From Harmothoe impar (taxonomy: Eukaryota > Annelida > Polychaeta > Phyllodocida > Polynoidae), in NCBI GenBank assembly GCA_947462335.1, contig OX381716.1, forward strand, positions 3,654,438-3,718,437: a DNA stretch of 64,000 nucleotides, written 5' to 3'. The translations under genes were made by a program, and so were the position numbers. The stretch's first letter is position 1, and each line of letters begins with the position of its first letter. Below the pieces are notes generated by a model. The model was not told the DNA's origin. It saw nothing but the letters and a program-made list of their open reading frames with translations, and searched no databases. Shown here piece after piece: positions 1 through 12,895 of the stretch.

Positions 1-881
1 TCAAGCGAGACGAGTCAGTGAACTCGCTGACTCGCCTATAAATTAGTCAACTTCGAAGACGGTTAATATTGTAATCTGTTAAATCAAAGTATTCTTTCTG
101 GATGTGCAATCATGAACTGCAAGGCATCATGGGATCCACCATCCAACAGCAGCAGTTTGGTTTAAATAACATTTGTATCTCTGTCCAAAGTTGCGGCTCA
201 TGGGAAACATTTCCATCCATCGCGGAGGTTCATTAAATCACTGTGATAGTTTATTCAGGCTGCTTATGAATGTTCTTAATATCATCATACAAACTATATT
301 TAGTTTTGCTTATGAGTATCCTGGAAAGCTACTTCTTAACGTCCTGATAACTGTGGATTAGTGCAGAGATGTATGAGTAACAGGAACAAAGACATGTTTG
401 CAGAGTGGGTTCTGCTGCTGTAAGCTGACATCAAATGGAGACTAATTAGTGAGTAATGCAGCAGAAACTGCTTCTTACATGAAGATCTGTAGGTTTAACC
501 CTGTAAGGATAACAAGGGACTCTAACATACTATGCTGTTATGTTGGCATAGTGCATGAATGTATGAAAGCATCCTTGCCAATAACCAACCTGTGCTGACT
601 TCATATATGTATCTTTCCAAGGCTGAGGTCTTGATGCAGTCCTGAAGGCTTGCTTCTAGTATCATCATTACTTTGATGTATCATCCAGGAGAGGGTGGTC
701 AGCTTGCACATCTCATTATGATCACACACACGCTAAGGTTCCTGGTGAAAGCCGCTTTTTTAGCCTTAGACTTCTTCATATACACAATGCTTTTTCTTCC
801 TAAGGGGATCCCCTATTCCGCATTAGCAGGATGTCCTGTGTACAGCGCCATGTTCATTGGTACCAGTCTAACCAGTCTAAC

Positions 882-1165
882 CTCCAGCAACCAGCTCAGC
901 CAAATCTCAGTTCCAAAATTAGGGTACAAACAGGGTGTGAGAATTGTGACTGGGTTGTACCTGGGCATTACTTATGTCACCTCTCCCTCATAGAGTAGTG
1001 GTTAGCATGGTGGATTCCTGGTGAACAGCCAATACCTTTTCTTATTTATATACATAAAGTTTGCAGAAATATTTGATATATAAGAATGTAAATTCATGGT
1101 ATGGTCACCAAGATATTACTTGCCCTAATCTCTGCAATGAGATTTGGCTGAGCTGGTTGCTGGTG
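882..1165. repeat. Inverted repeat pair with ~190 bp loop
   Basis: The left arm at 882-933 and the right arm at 1121-1165 are reverse complements over a perfect core of about 25 bases (centred on CAACCAGCTCAGCCAAATC in the left arm), and similarity continues into a GGTACCAG word outside the core on both sides. This could be a foldback or MITE-type element. No terminal duplication was identified. Confidence 0.5.
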
Positions 1166-1737
1166 ACTAGGAGGTTCACAATTGGTACCAGTATCTCGCT
1201 AGTGCCTAATAGTATGTTACTTTACCACATCCCGTTCTCTATATTCCCAGGCCTCATTGGCAACATATAAGAAACAGTCTGTGATCAATTCATGTAACAA
1301 TTTATCTTGTTGTGCCTCTATGCGCTGAAATAGAAAGGGGAGAATCCAGTTATTCAGAGATATTTTCTGCCCCCTCAGGTCCCTATTTCTCATGAAAGGC
1401 AGTGATTTGTGTTAAATTCAGGTTGCTGTATTCAAAGTATTCAATAGTATTTTATGTCTTGAGAGACGAAAGGAGCCCACATCCTTCTCCCACAGCTACT
1501 CTTTGATTAGCTGAATGAGGTAATGTGTCCAATTAAAGCTATTAACAGTTTGCAATGCGCTCTGAGTAGACGGAGTCTGACAATGTAATTGATTGGTCCT
1601 TAGGTGCTGTGCGTCTTTGATAATTGTGAATGAATAGAACTAAAGGAAGCTCCATTATGTTCCCATGTGGATGAAGTGGAGACATGGAGGAATGGAGTAT
1701 TGCATGAATGTCTGCATTCAAGTAAATCTAAGATGCC

Positions 1738-1852
1738 TTAAAGGAACACTTTAGACAACTTTGAGTTCTGTAATGCCATTTAAATGTACACTGCAAGTAA
1801 GTGGCATTTAGTTAAATTTGACATATTGCAAGTGTCCTTTTAGGCATATTTA
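1738..1852. repeat. Imperfect ~110 bp palindrome
   Basis: The segment opens with TAAAGGAACACTT and closes with AAGTGTCCTTTTA, and inner words (AATGCCATTTA and TAAGTGGCATTTA) also pair in inverted orientation. The arms match at roughly two thirds of positions. It is most likely a small decayed MITE. A hairpin RNA gene is possible but nothing else supports that. Confidence 0.35.
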
Positions 1853-4555
1853 GTCTACTTAGATGCAAACTTTCATGCAGTGGAGGGAATTTCTGAAACA
1901 GAGAGAGAGGCAGAGAGTACACAAAACAGACATATTGTATTCTAGGTTAGTACAGGGGTCTTGGTGTCTAGGGGCACTAAGTTCACGGGGAAATTAGAGT
2001 GGAGAATCTAACCTGATGCAAATACATGGAAGGATATGGACATGTAAATGGATTGTCTAAAGTGGGAGAAAACCAAAGGTAAAAAACCTACTATACTATA
2101 AATTATTACAAAGCACAACAAAACCAATTTCCTGCTCTCAATACCAGTCCCCGTCCCAAAGTTATTTCACATATTTCACTAATTGGCTTCACTTATCAGT
2201 CCTGTGACACAGAAAATGGACTAATTGTCCCCCCGGAGTTGATGCCATTAGGAGAATAGTTATGATGTGTATTTCTGTTTGAGCGCAATAGTCTATTAGT
2301 ACTGTCTATGGTCTCTAGGTAGTGTGGCTTCATGTGATCCCCCAACTTTGTATCAACTGTTCATGGATGCATCAAGGGAAAACTACCACTACTAGATGCA
2401 GACTGTGTATGGATGGGAAAAAAATGGACTGACGACTACAATTAGTCAGTGAGTGATTGAGCTGGGGCTAGCTTGGTTTGTTGCTGAGATAATTTCCTTT
2501 TGACATAAGAATAGGCCTTTTATATATAAGGGTTCCCCTTAACTCTTCCTTTACTGTACACACATCATTGTGAGTTTACAGTGCAGGACAGTACACAGAT
2601 TTATGTGAGTTACTCACCTATTTTTGACCGATTGTTGTTAGGCTTAAAGTAAGTGAAACCCAAGGGTTTTTATCTGACAGTGGTCTATGGGATGTTGTCT
2701 CTGCAGATCTTAATTTGTTTGTACATACATTAACTATTTGAGAAATGCCAGGCATCTCTACTTGGATGAGATTTGACTTATTTTTGTCCAGTTTTTTTTA
2801 TGCTGAAATAGATGCTACCAAAAGTTCAGGTCTATTGTTATGCACTATGGCCTAAATTAAGTTGCCGTGGCAGTATATAAACAGTAGCTATATATAATTT
2901 GAAGTAGGGCTTTACCTCAGTAATTTAAACATATAGGGCGATTTGGGGTATCTTACTTTCTACAACACTGTTCATTTTGTCATAGATGTACTTCTAATTT
3001 GAATATTTACAAAATTGTTTTAGTTTCTTATGGGTGAGGTCATCTCCTACATCACAGTCTCCCATTTGAATTTTATCTGGGAAAAACAGGTTTTGGAAAA
3101 TATCTTTATGTGAACTGTGGTGAAGGAACCGAACACGATGCCATGCACTGTAGTCTATTCTGTTTAAGCACACAGACGTTGGCTGTCAGTCCCCCGAGGA
3201 CACTTCATGTCAAGTGAGATGTGTAATGACCAAATGAGGTAAATACTACAGTTAAGTGCCGCTGAAGATTTATTGCAGATGGGCGTGACATGAATTGACA
3301 AAACTAGTGACACTTTTCTCTTCAAACTTCACTTTAACTCTGGCAATTTATATTTCTGAATCTCACACATAGTGTGTTACATTTTTATATGACAAAGTTA
3401 AATCAGTGTACCATATTATCTGCATACATTAATGCCTCCTACAATATCCATGACACACTATGATCCCACTGTATAAAGGTCCACTAGTACTTGCCTTGTC
3501 ACTAAGCCAACCTCCAATATTGCAGATATTTTATGATATGTCTTGTCTCAGTCATATATAAACTATAACATTACTTTTCTATCAATAACTGCTCCTGCCC
3601 CTCTACGTACAAGACAGTCCCCTCTTCTCTTACCTCCTTTAACCTCCCCACTTTATGATCCTAACCCTTCGGCTATTATACCTCATTAACTGTCTTTCCA
3701 CTGCCCTACTCCTACAATTTCCTATCTTATTTACCTTAAACATTTCACCTCCCCTCTCAACACACTTCCCTCGTCTCCCCTCCAGCCCAACCAGATAACA
3801 TTCTTCTATGAGACCTCCCCTGACCAATCATTTCTCCCTGCCTTCATTTCTGGGCCTCAGACCATGGCCTGTGATCTTACATAAGACAGTTACTGTCCCC
3901 CTTACCTTACTCCAGCCATGCCTGCAGCCACAGAGGGAGCAGTATTATCTTGTGCCCCCAGCCTCAGCACCTTATGTAATAGGGTTTAGTGTATTACTGC
4001 CCCATGAATGTTTTAGTACTGCTGGCCTTCCTCTATATTACAGTAAATAGACCTGAGTTATGGCTGAGGGGTGAGGGCTAGCAGTGGGCCCAGAAGAGGA
4101 TAAGGAACAGTCTGGGTTAACACTCGGACCTGTATTTATTAGAAGTTCCTGGTCTCAGTAAAAGACAGTTGTCACCTCTCTTGTTTGCACTCATTGACCA
4201 TTGACCCCCTCAATCAACCTCTTACATATATGATGTGTTGATTCCATAATTAGGGAATAAAACCTCTTTGGTTGGGAATACTATGATGGGAATATTACCC
4301 TTTGACTTTAGTAGCGCCATTTAGATCAGCACACTAATACATTCCTGCTGTGCGGCTTTAATTTATAAGCAGATTCATCGAAGTCCATTCTGTCATCCTG
4401 ATCACTGCACACTTAAAGAACTACACATCGGCTGAATGTAACCTTGGTGTAGAATGCTGCCTGAAAGCATTTGAAGAAACGAGTGCGGCTCAATATTACA
4501 CACTGCACATAAGAGGGTTGTCTAGCAGTAAGTTTGATATATTGCCCCGCCAGTC

Positions 4556-4608
4556 ACACTGTAAGGGTAGCATGATGACTCAATGCATCATGCCCATTGT
4601 CACGCATT
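4556..4608. repeat. Fragment of the TTAA MITE family
   Basis: The words GCATGATGACTCAATGCATC and ATGCCCATTGTCA match the internal part of the dispersed MITE family seen complete at 16473-16709 and 56237-56438. Neither end is preserved. Confidence 0.4.
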
Positions 4609-4715
4609 AAACACAAACCCACCCAGCCACTCAAGGCAGCAGACTCGGACAAACACTAACTAAACCAAACCAAACAGAATCCTGACAGACATAAACAAAG
4701 CATGATCTGAATTTT

Positions 4716-4954
4716 CAACCCTTTAAGGATGGATGTCCCCAAAATATGACATTTGTCGTCATGATGCACCAACACAGCCCTGGCTACTAACTCGCAGGTG
4801 CTACATTGATGCATCATGTTGAGCCTTTGGGATTGTCTCAAGCCCATAGGGTGGCATGATGCTTGAATGCAGCACAGGTGAGTTACTGCATTCATGCATC
4901 ATGATAACAAAGGGCATGATGCAAAAATGCCTTATGCCATCCTAAAAAAATTAA
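4716..4954. mobile_element. TTAA/CCCTTTAAGG MITE copy
   Basis: About 239 bp, starting CAACCCTTTAAGGATG and ending GCCATCCTAAAAAAATTAA, so the ends are inverted repeats of each other. Inside are alternating inverted words GATGCATCATG, GCAGCACAGGTGAGTTACT and CATGATGC that recur in the other copies. The end sequence and TTAA flanks fit piggyBac-type (or Kolobok-type) non-autonomous elements. No transposase is present. This copy is somewhat decayed at its 3' end. Confidence 0.7.
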
Positions 4955-6675
4955 ATGGGCACGGTGTAGAGTCTACATTAAAAAACTGTCTCTCCTATTG
5001 ATGAACTGATAGTTGGATGAATAATCAGTGGACTGAAGGGCTCAAGTCCTCTTTGCTGTGAATGTCATATCGCAAAGTAGGCATTTAACTTGATAGATAG
5101 CCCATCTTCATGGGACCAGTCTAGTGAATTATTCTCTACTGTTATATTAACATAAACAGAAACAAGATCACCCTAAAATTTAATAAAGCATGACACAAAC
5201 ATTGGCATAAAATATCTGGATTCATATTGATCAATTCTACTCACACCAATATGGAGATCTATCCAACACGCGTACTAGTGGTAGTCTAACATGATGTCTA
5301 CAGTCTTATCTGTTGTGACAGGTTTCCATTTCAAACTGAATCCATGGCTGTCTATATTGATCTCCTGTCTGGGAATCTCTATCTGTGTTTCCCGTATCCC
5401 TGTACGAAGGTATCATGTCCTCTAGAATAACAATGACTAGATGACTCACTCCCCTCCAACGCCCCTTCTATTATGGTTTTCTCCTTTGTTGCTTGCCTCC
5501 CCTGAGTAAATGTGGAAATAGTCACAGTACTTTATCATTCATAGGAACAAATCACTTTCTATTGGCAAGGAAAGACCATCTTTAGGCCCCCTTTGACGAG
5601 TGAATAATAGGAACAAGTTAAATCATGTCTACATATATTTGTAAATACCCATCCTGTAGTAATGTACTGTCACAGTTGGTTGATCCAAGTTGTTTGCCAA
5701 TCTTCATGTATTCAAAATGCACTGTTTGAGTTTATAGTTCTGTGTTAAAACATGAAAATACACAGGTGACTGAAATTGCTTCTTGCTGCTGGCTTGTGGT
5801 AACGAATTCAAAGCGGAAGAGGATGCGCGGCTCTTGGCCAATCAGCGTGTCGCATTTGTGTCATGCGGCCTTTGTTTTTGACAAAATATCCATGTAGGGG
5901 TTTTAAAATGTAAAATTAACACTGTTAGGTATTCTATTTGTAGTTTAAACTCTGGGAATGGCATGAAAACAATATAAATTAAAGGTACCCATTGAAAACC
6001 CAATTTCAGTAGAATATATGTTTTACCCTTCAGACACCTTTTTCATGGCTCACACAAGTGTGACATGAGGGCTACTAGGCTGGACTTGGTCACATCTGAC
6101 ATACAATTGGACCTGATCTCATCATGCTTTATTCATCTGTAGGGCAGCTCCCTACACCTGCCACTCACTCTACTCTGGATTCCCCAGATGATTCTAATAT
6201 GGAAATAGCTCTTGCTGTGTATACTGACAATGTTTCTGTGACTTCTCACAAAAATTGGATCTCCTTTATTGATGCAGACTTTCTATTAACTGGTCTTCCC
6301 TCCTCTTTTCACCATTCCTTCATTTCACATATCCCTTTTTCAGAGCATGGGTCTCCTGATATGTTTCTGACTATACATGTATAATAAACTTTTGGACTGA
6401 TAACTTTGCTTATACTTCTATGTCCTTTACATTTCTGCCCTTACTTACTTGTTCTTTCCAAGTCAAACACAGTATGTCACCATAAGTTTCTGACACTCTT
6501 TCTCTCAGAGTTCAGTCAAATGTCGCCAAAGTTAATCCCTTTCCACATTGCTTAAAATTGCAAAAGGTTCAGGCAATGCTATACTCTGCGGGAATAGCAG
6601 GACAATGATAAACAGGGGGGGGGGGGAGGGATACTGGACTAGCCCACCTAAATGGAAAAGGTCAAGGTGGCACAA
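4955..6675. other. Non-coding stretch, no gene recognised
   Basis: No protein motif or RNA gene seen. A 12-base G run lies at 6615-6626. A small GC-richer pocket at about 5800-5880 holds a CCAATCA word, but nothing downstream looks like a transcript. Confidence 0.45.
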
Positions 6676-6892
6676 GACCCTTTGATGATGGCATAATGCC
6701 TTAATACATCATGCCCTTTGTCATCATGATCAATGAATGCAGCCCTGCCAACTAACGCATCAGTGCTGCATACAAGCATCATGCCGACCCTAAGGTCAGC
6801 ATAATGCAGCACTGGCGAGTTACTCAGAGCTGCATTTGTGCATCATTGCAACAAATGTATTATTCATGTGCCATTCATCCTTAAAGGATTAA
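6676..6892. mobile_element. TTAA/CCCTTTAAGG MITE copy
   Basis: About 217 bp. It begins ACCCTTTGATGATGGC, ends CATCCTTAAAGGATTAA, and carries the family's internal words (CATCATGCCC, AATGCAGCCCTG, CATCATGCCGACCCTA, GCAGCACTGGCGAGTTACTC). The left end is degraded; the right end is intact up to the TTAA. Confidence 0.7.
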
Positions 6893-8375
6893 GGCCGAAT
6901 GGAGTCCGATTGAAACTCCTCTTTTCTGAGTGGTTGTTGTTGTTAATCCCTTTGCCTGCCTTTCCCCTCCTCTCAACCCTCAGCTCACTACAGTGTGTGA
7001 CTAAGTTAGCCCTTAGAGCTGCTGATATAATTTGACAAAGTGGGTGTTTTCAGGCAGCACAGACACTTGTTTACACTTAGACACTGGGAACCAGTGAAGC
7101 CACGTGACTGCCGTGAGATCTCGCTCCCAATGAGACTTCCTGTTGAGAGGCAGACAGGCGGTGCTAAGGGCCTGTGGTCGTCATGGTAACGGGAGGCTGG
7201 TAATTGGTAGATAAATGTCAGAATGGACTTAAACCTGGTTTACTGCCGGCCTTAGCAACTAGCCATGAAGCCAGGCCTACCACCCTCACACACAGCGTAT
7301 GTGTGTTGTAGTGGATTCCCTCAATGCTACTGCATCATTCCCAGAACATCTTTTATCAGTCATTGATCCCTTACCAGAGTTTAATGATTTAATGGGATGT
7401 TATGAGGGAAGTTACTTACTTATTTTTATCAACTGAGTACACCTACTAAACAGGTACCTGATGTTGTATCTCACTAACTTGTTGACTGAATACAAGATAA
7501 CTTGTTCTATATTTGTGAGATTATTTTTCGTTTGCTTACTAAACATCATCATATTATGATCACGCTTATACTTGACTCGGCTTATTGAATGGACAAATTC
7601 TCGAATCAGAAGTGAGATCACATACATGTATAAACTCTCTCAATCTGGTCCATAAAGTTTAAATTTGTTCAGAAAGATAATGCGTGATCCATTTGGCGTG
7701 ATGCAGCAGCTGTGCACAAGCTGTTTAATAACAAAGGAAAACACTGCTCTGTTTTGATGATGGTTTCTATTGATAGTCTTGGTATTAATCAAAAGGAATC
7801 TGACATACCATATTCAACATAATAAGCCCACATCCCCTAACAAGCGCACCCCCCCCCCTTTTTGCCGATTTTAATACTACAAATAACCAATAATTTCTCA
7901 ATTTTTGACCCCAATTAAACTCTTAACTACTAAAATGTGTTCATAATAATTTTTTAAGTGCACAGTGCCCTTATTATGTCAAATATGTTACACAGTTAGT
8001 ATATCATATGCTTTTATAGGGTAAAAGCAAAATGCCTTTTGTAAGGAGTTGATATATTTTATGTTTGTTGACCCTCATGGCATAAGGGGTATAGATGTGT
8101 ATTTTGTACCCATATATTAATATGTTTGTTTGTTCCTGTCCAATGCTGTACATTGTATGACTTGTCTGTAACCATTGGCAGCAGCTAGATTTAGACTAAT
8201 TAGTTGTCTAGTGATACATTAGATCCCCTGCGGTGATACACTAGTTTCCCTCTGGTGATATACTAGACCCTTACCTAAACACATAACTGTCAGGTACATT
8301 AGGTGCTGTGGTATCAATGTCTAACATATGGAGTGACAGCTGCTACAGTTACATCCCACCTGTGCCGGTAGGTAC
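6893..8375. other. Non-coding stretch, no gene recognised
   Basis: AT-rich sequence without a recognisable feature. It contains short homopolymers (C and A runs near 7850) and low-complexity words CTAGTGATACATTAGA / CTAGTTTCCCTCTGGTGATA around 8210-8270. Confidence 0.45.
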
Positions 8376-8724
8376 ACTCAGCTCATGCTGATGTCAGTGT
8401 ATGTACTGATATGTATGTATGTACTGATGCTGTACACTCAGCTCATGCTGATCTCAGTGTATTTACTGATGCTGATGTCAGTGCATGTACTGATGTAGGT
8501 ACAAGTACTGATGCTGTACACTCAGCTCATGCTGATGTCAGTGCACATACTGATGCTGTACACTCAGCTCATGCTGATGTCAGTGTATGAACTGATGCTG
8601 ATGTCAGTGCATTTACTGATGCTGATGTCAGTGCATGTACTGATGCTGTACACTCAGCTCATGCTGATCTCAGTGCCTGTACTGATGCTGTACACTCAGC
8701 TCATGCTGAATTCAGTGTATGAAC
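8376..8724. repeat. Minisatellite built on GCTGATGTCAGTGCAT-type words
   Basis: Repeated words TACTGATGCTGTACACTCAG and CTCATGCTGATGTCAGTGCA occur in about eight irregular copies of a ~42 bp unit, together with shorter ~21 bp half units. The 91-residue plus-strand reading frame across it only reflects the repeat. The array abuts a half MITE on its right side. Confidence 0.75.
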
Positions 8725-8821
8725 TGATGCAGCATACTGGTTACTCGCCAGGGCTGCATACAGGCATCATGATGACCAAGGCATAAGTCATCAATGTTTT
8801 ATGTCTTCCTTAAAGGGTTAA
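8725..8821. mobile_element. Right half of a TTAA MITE
   Basis: GATGCAGCATACTGGTTACT, CGCCAGGGCTGCATACAGGC and the terminal CCTTAAAGGGTTAA match the right part of the MITE family. The left half is missing and replaced by the minisatellite. Confidence 0.6.
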
Positions 8822-10259
8822 ACCCTTCAGCTACACTGTCAGAGTTTCTAATTTAGAACAAGACAAGGGAGAAATAAGAAGTATAATTAACCTATCTGAG
8901 AACCACGGGCCATGACTGAAACATGAGGCCGCTCTGCCAGGGGGCAGTGTTTTCTGACAGATTGATGACTTCAATAGGTCCAGGGAGAGCGGGGTATCCT
9001 GATGGGTTTTTAAAGAGATGTCGTCATGTAACATGCATCAGTGTCTGTTCTAATAGGGTAGGTAGAGGGAGGGGTGGGGGAAAAGTGAAGCTGAGGGAAA
9101 TAAGAAAGGATGGAGGGAGGGAAGGAGGGAGGGAGGGAGGGAGGGAGGGAGGGATGGACTGCCAGAACCCTAAGGTCGGCAGGTCAGTGTTAATGGCCCC
9201 GGGTCACACTAACTGCTCCTTCCCATTCACATGAGTTCCTCTACCTCTCTAAACTCCTGATTAGTAGTCTTGCCAATAGAGTCCTGTGAGGACTATTTTT
9301 TTGTATTCATTTTCAATTTCAATCATAGCTGCTGTCCTGAAACACATGTAAATGCATGCCATTATGTTGTTTGAAAACCCTCTTTGCTTACACTTTTGTC
9401 ATAGATTTGCCATGATGACAATGGATAGTGATAGGAATGGACTTATTTGCAACTTGATGGTCCAATTGTGAATATATCGCACTATAATATAATGACATGA
9501 GAGTGCGCATTCAGAAACTTGACTAGTTTTGGAAACAAGTGGGAGAAAACTACCTGCATGGCATACCCACCCCTTACTTCAGCTCAAGCCTTCAACCTCC
9601 TCCTCGGTCGTTAATCCATATTAATGTGGCTCAAGGCCAACCTGCCTGACACCCATTACTCACCACTGTAGGTCCCTTGAATCAAATAATGTGGGTGGAT
9701 TATGCTATTGGAAGGTTTGCCAATGCAATAATCCCCGACCCATTCCTGATCATTGGAAGCCTCCGGTTATCAGCAGCAATAATTTATACCCTGTTTGGAC
9801 AAGTGCAATAAGGGAAGGTCTGAACAGACTTTGGTAGCACTTACTGTCCCACTGTTATTCATAATTGGTGCAGCTACTCACCTTGGACTCTAGTTAGATG
9901 CGAAGTAACTGATTGTTTGGACAGATTATGATGAACCTGTGTTTTACACCCACCCAGTAAACAAATAATGTTATATACCATTTTATATACACATGCTGCA
10001 GGGATTATGGTGAACCAGTGTCTAAGTGCCTTACACCCAGTTATGAAGAAATGCACACATGGGCTGCTGCATCTAGCACTTTGACTTAATCATTCATGGA
10101 ATATTGGGTGGCTCAGTCATAGGAAACTACAAACACATTGATCAAATTGAGCAGTTTGCCAGTTTTAACTCCAAACTCTCAACACAGCTGCACCAATAGC
10201 CTGAACTGATCTACCCCTTACCTTGGGTGGTATCAATTTGCTGCGGCCAATTGCAACAA
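8822..10259. other. Non-coding, with repeat family B fragments and a GGGA microsatellite
   Basis: 9112-9155 is a purine-rich GGGA/GGAGGGA microsatellite. 9165-9236 (GGCAGGTCAGTGTTAATG, GGGTCACACTAACTGCTC) and 9605-9680 (CATATTAATGTGGCTCAAGG, CCAACCTGCCTGACACCC) are pieces of the dispersed family complete at 13665-14080 and 16960-17355, here split by other sequence. No gene seen. Confidence 0.5.
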
Positions 10260-10280
10260 CTAAGAGCAACTCACTGAGCA

Positions 10281-11030
10281 GCTCCGGGCAAGGTAACTCT
10301 TAGTGGTACTCCAGGCCGGGTAACTCTTAGTGGTACTCCGGGCCAGGTAACTCTTAGTGGTACTCCAGGCCAGGTAACTCTTAGTGGTACTCCGGGCCAG
10401 GTAACTCTTAGTGGTACTCCGGACCAGGTAACTCTTAGTGGTACTCTGGGCCAGGTAACTCTGAGTGGTACTCACGGCCAGGTAACTCTGAGTGGTACTC
10501 CGGGCCAGGTAACTCTTAGTGGTACTCTGGGCCAGGTAACTCTGAGTGGTACTCCAGGCCAGGTAACTCTGAGTGGTACTCCGGGCCAGGTAACTCTTAG
10601 TGGTACTCCCGGCCAGGTAACTCTTAGTGGTACTGCAGGCCAGGTAACTCTTAGTGGTACTCCGGGCCAGGTAACTCTTTGTGGTACTCTGGGCCAGGTA
10701 ACTCTGAGGCGTACTCCAGGCCAGGTAACTCTGAGTGGTACTCCAGGCCAGGTAACTCTGAGTGGTACTCCGGGCCAGGTAACTCTTAGTAGTACTCCCG
10801 GCCAGGTAACTCTTAGTGGTACTGCAGGCCAGGTAACTCTGAGTGGTACTCCCGGCCAGGTAACTCTTAGTGGTACTCCGGGCCAGGTAACTCTTAGTGG
10901 TACTCCAGGCCAGGTAACTCTTAGTGGTACTCCGGGCCAGGTAACTCTTAGTGGTACTCCGGGCCAGGTAACTGTTAGTGGTACTCCAGGCCAGGTAACT
11001 CTGAGTGGTACTCCCGGCCAGGTAACTGCC
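10281..11030. repeat. 27-bp minisatellite, ~27 copies
   Basis: The unit GGTACTCCGGGCCAGGTAAC followed by TCTTAGT is repeated head to tail about 27 times with scattered substitutions (CTTAGT or CTGAGT, CCGGG or CCAGG or CCCGG). Because 27 is a multiple of three, the minus strand shows long open frames of a nine-residue repeat (TWPGVPLRV). These have no other coding support and I do not call them genes. Confidence 0.9.
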
Positions 11031-12004
11031 AGGTACTCACACTGCAGGGAGCAGTGTCGGCCTCTGGTGGGTGGAAACAGCAGTGGCTGAGTACTAGAGT
11101 ACTGCCTATGAGGCAACATGCAAACCCTGCACAGTAGTTTAGTCCATGTCCCTACACATATAGCAATGTTAGAAGTGTCATTAGTAGTTAGCTTTAGCAT
11201 AGGCCCTCACTCCTTGTTTTCTGTAGTGATTTTCATGTGTCTCGCTGATGATTAAGTGACCTTTCTGTAATAGTTATGATAAGTCTGCTGATGATAAGAT
11301 TTAAACACCTTTCAATCTTCGCTATAGTGATACGCATTTTAAAAGATTTCCATCTATGTGTGTCTCAAACTTTAGTTGGTATAGGAATCTACAAAATAGG
11401 GTGTTGCAGTGTCCATCAAAGTAGTACACAAATATAAACAGATCTTTATAGTACACCAACATCATGTTTATGCATAAATGTGTATGGTGCACCAACAACG
11501 TGTTTATGTCTACATGTGTATAGTGCACCAACAACGTGTTTATGTCTACATGTGTATAGTGCACCAACAACGTGTTTAAAAGACTCTGCCCTAGTTGGCC
11601 CCATCCAAATCACTTCCATATAGCTGGTAAGGTGAGGGAGTACATTCTTGTTGTAGCTTCTAAATGTCTGAGATATTGCTGCAATGTATGAATACTCATC
11701 CACAATGTTCACTTCATCTTTATCATCCATCAGTGCAGCACTAGTGGGTCTAAATCTCACACAGAATTTCTTAGTACAATTTGACTTTTATCATCTACTG
11801 CTAGTTCGAAAGGTATTTGAACAGATCAAATGATCACCTGAATGCTTGTTGCATGACAGTGTGTGACAGCATCAAGTCTAAATGTGTCTCCTACTGCTGC
11901 TTTTAGGTATAACAGAGATATAGCACTGAAACCAATGTCTGCCTGGAGATTGATCTGATACAGTTCCCATATGCTCACATCCCTCCCACTGACTGACACT
12001 GAGT
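11031..12004. other. Non-coding, with a short 36-bp tandem repeat
   Basis: 11450-11578 holds about three and a half copies of a 36-bp unit (AACAACGTGTTTATGTCTAC, ATGTGTATAGTGCACC). The rest has no recognisable gene. A 104-residue minus-strand frame at 11446-11760 runs through the repeat and shows no family I recognise. Confidence 0.5.
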
Positions 12005-12895
12005 AGACTGACTCACCCACACCTCCCCCAATCCTATACTGGCCTCACCCCTACTACTTACTATGCACTGCACCAAAAGTTGCAGAGGTTTGCACTCTTC
12101 AAGGAGCAGTACCTAAGTGAAAGTGAACATAATGCATGGTTAATGGCACCTCTACAGCATTCCTTACTTAAGCGATAAAGTTACTAAAGAGTGTCATGCT
12201 GACCAAATACTTTTTTTAGAATAGTTGTGCTACCCATTGGGAGGGGTTGACATTTTCCTAACCCCCCATATCTGAGGCCTATGTTAATGTGGGCATTAAC
12301 ATGAATATATTGGGTGACTTATCTCCCACCCCTGTAGTTGCCACTGCTTCCTGTTTTTGCTATTTATAAGGTGTCTACCTTTTCCCAGGTCCTACCAAAA
12401 ACTCCAAACCCACTGCTGAATAATGACTACTCCCTTTGGCTACAAGTAGGAGTCCCTTGGCCTTGGTTGTTGGGGCAAGCTTATAGCTTATACTTTATGA
12501 TATAGAGTAGATGCAGCTGGCCAGAACATCATTCAGAGGAACCATTGTCTAGCAGTCATTCAGCTGCTCCTCTATGGTCTAATCTTACATGTGCTTCTTA
12601 ACTAACCAGACACAGTCCAGTGCGCTGCCTGGTTCTGTCAGCTGTTTTCTCTGGTGAATACAGCAGCCTGCTTAAATACACAGAACTGAGTCTGTCCACT
12701 TCATTCAGTGCAAAATCTATCAGTGCCTGGTGTGAGGGATTGTAAGGATATAACAACACCCTCAGCACACCAAGTTACTACCTCACACACCTCTGCATAC
12801 AAACTCACTACCCAACACACACATCAGGATTATGGTCTGTTGTTCAGTGAGTGCTGGTAGAAGCACATACCTTCATCTAGAGAGTAGCTTAACGT
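12005..12895. repeat. Diverged dispersed repeat D, copy 1
   Basis: Matches 14775-15685 in the same orientation in patches: GCAGAGGTTTGCACTCTTCA versus GCAGGGGTTTGAGCTTCTCA near the left, and ACACCCTCAGCACACCAAGT versus ATACCCTCAGCATACCAAGT, then TGTTGTTCAGTGAGTGCTGG versus TGTTGTTCAATGAGCACTGA near the right. Central portions are poorly conserved. It is either an old ~0.9 kb duplication or two copies of a decayed element. Confidence 0.45.

Larger units (their letters stand above)
1..4555. other. Non-coding stretch, no gene recognised
   Basis: AT-rich sequence with only short, compositionally ordinary reading frames and no recognisable protein motif. Two inverted-repeat structures (listed separately at 882-1165 and 1738-1852) are the only structured elements I can support. 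Pyrimidine-rich DNA at about 3590-3800 is low complexity. Exons of a spliced host gene cannot be excluded by eye. Confidence 0.5.

Noticed and set aside
5800..5880. GC-richer pocket with CCAATCA as a host promoter
   Set aside because: There is no TATA, no initiator or downstream coding sequence, and single CCAAT words are common by chance.
10472..11200. 242-residue minus-strand reading frame
   Set aside because: It is the translation of the 27-bp minisatellite (repeating TWPGVPLRV), with no start context, domain or non-repeat coding sequence.
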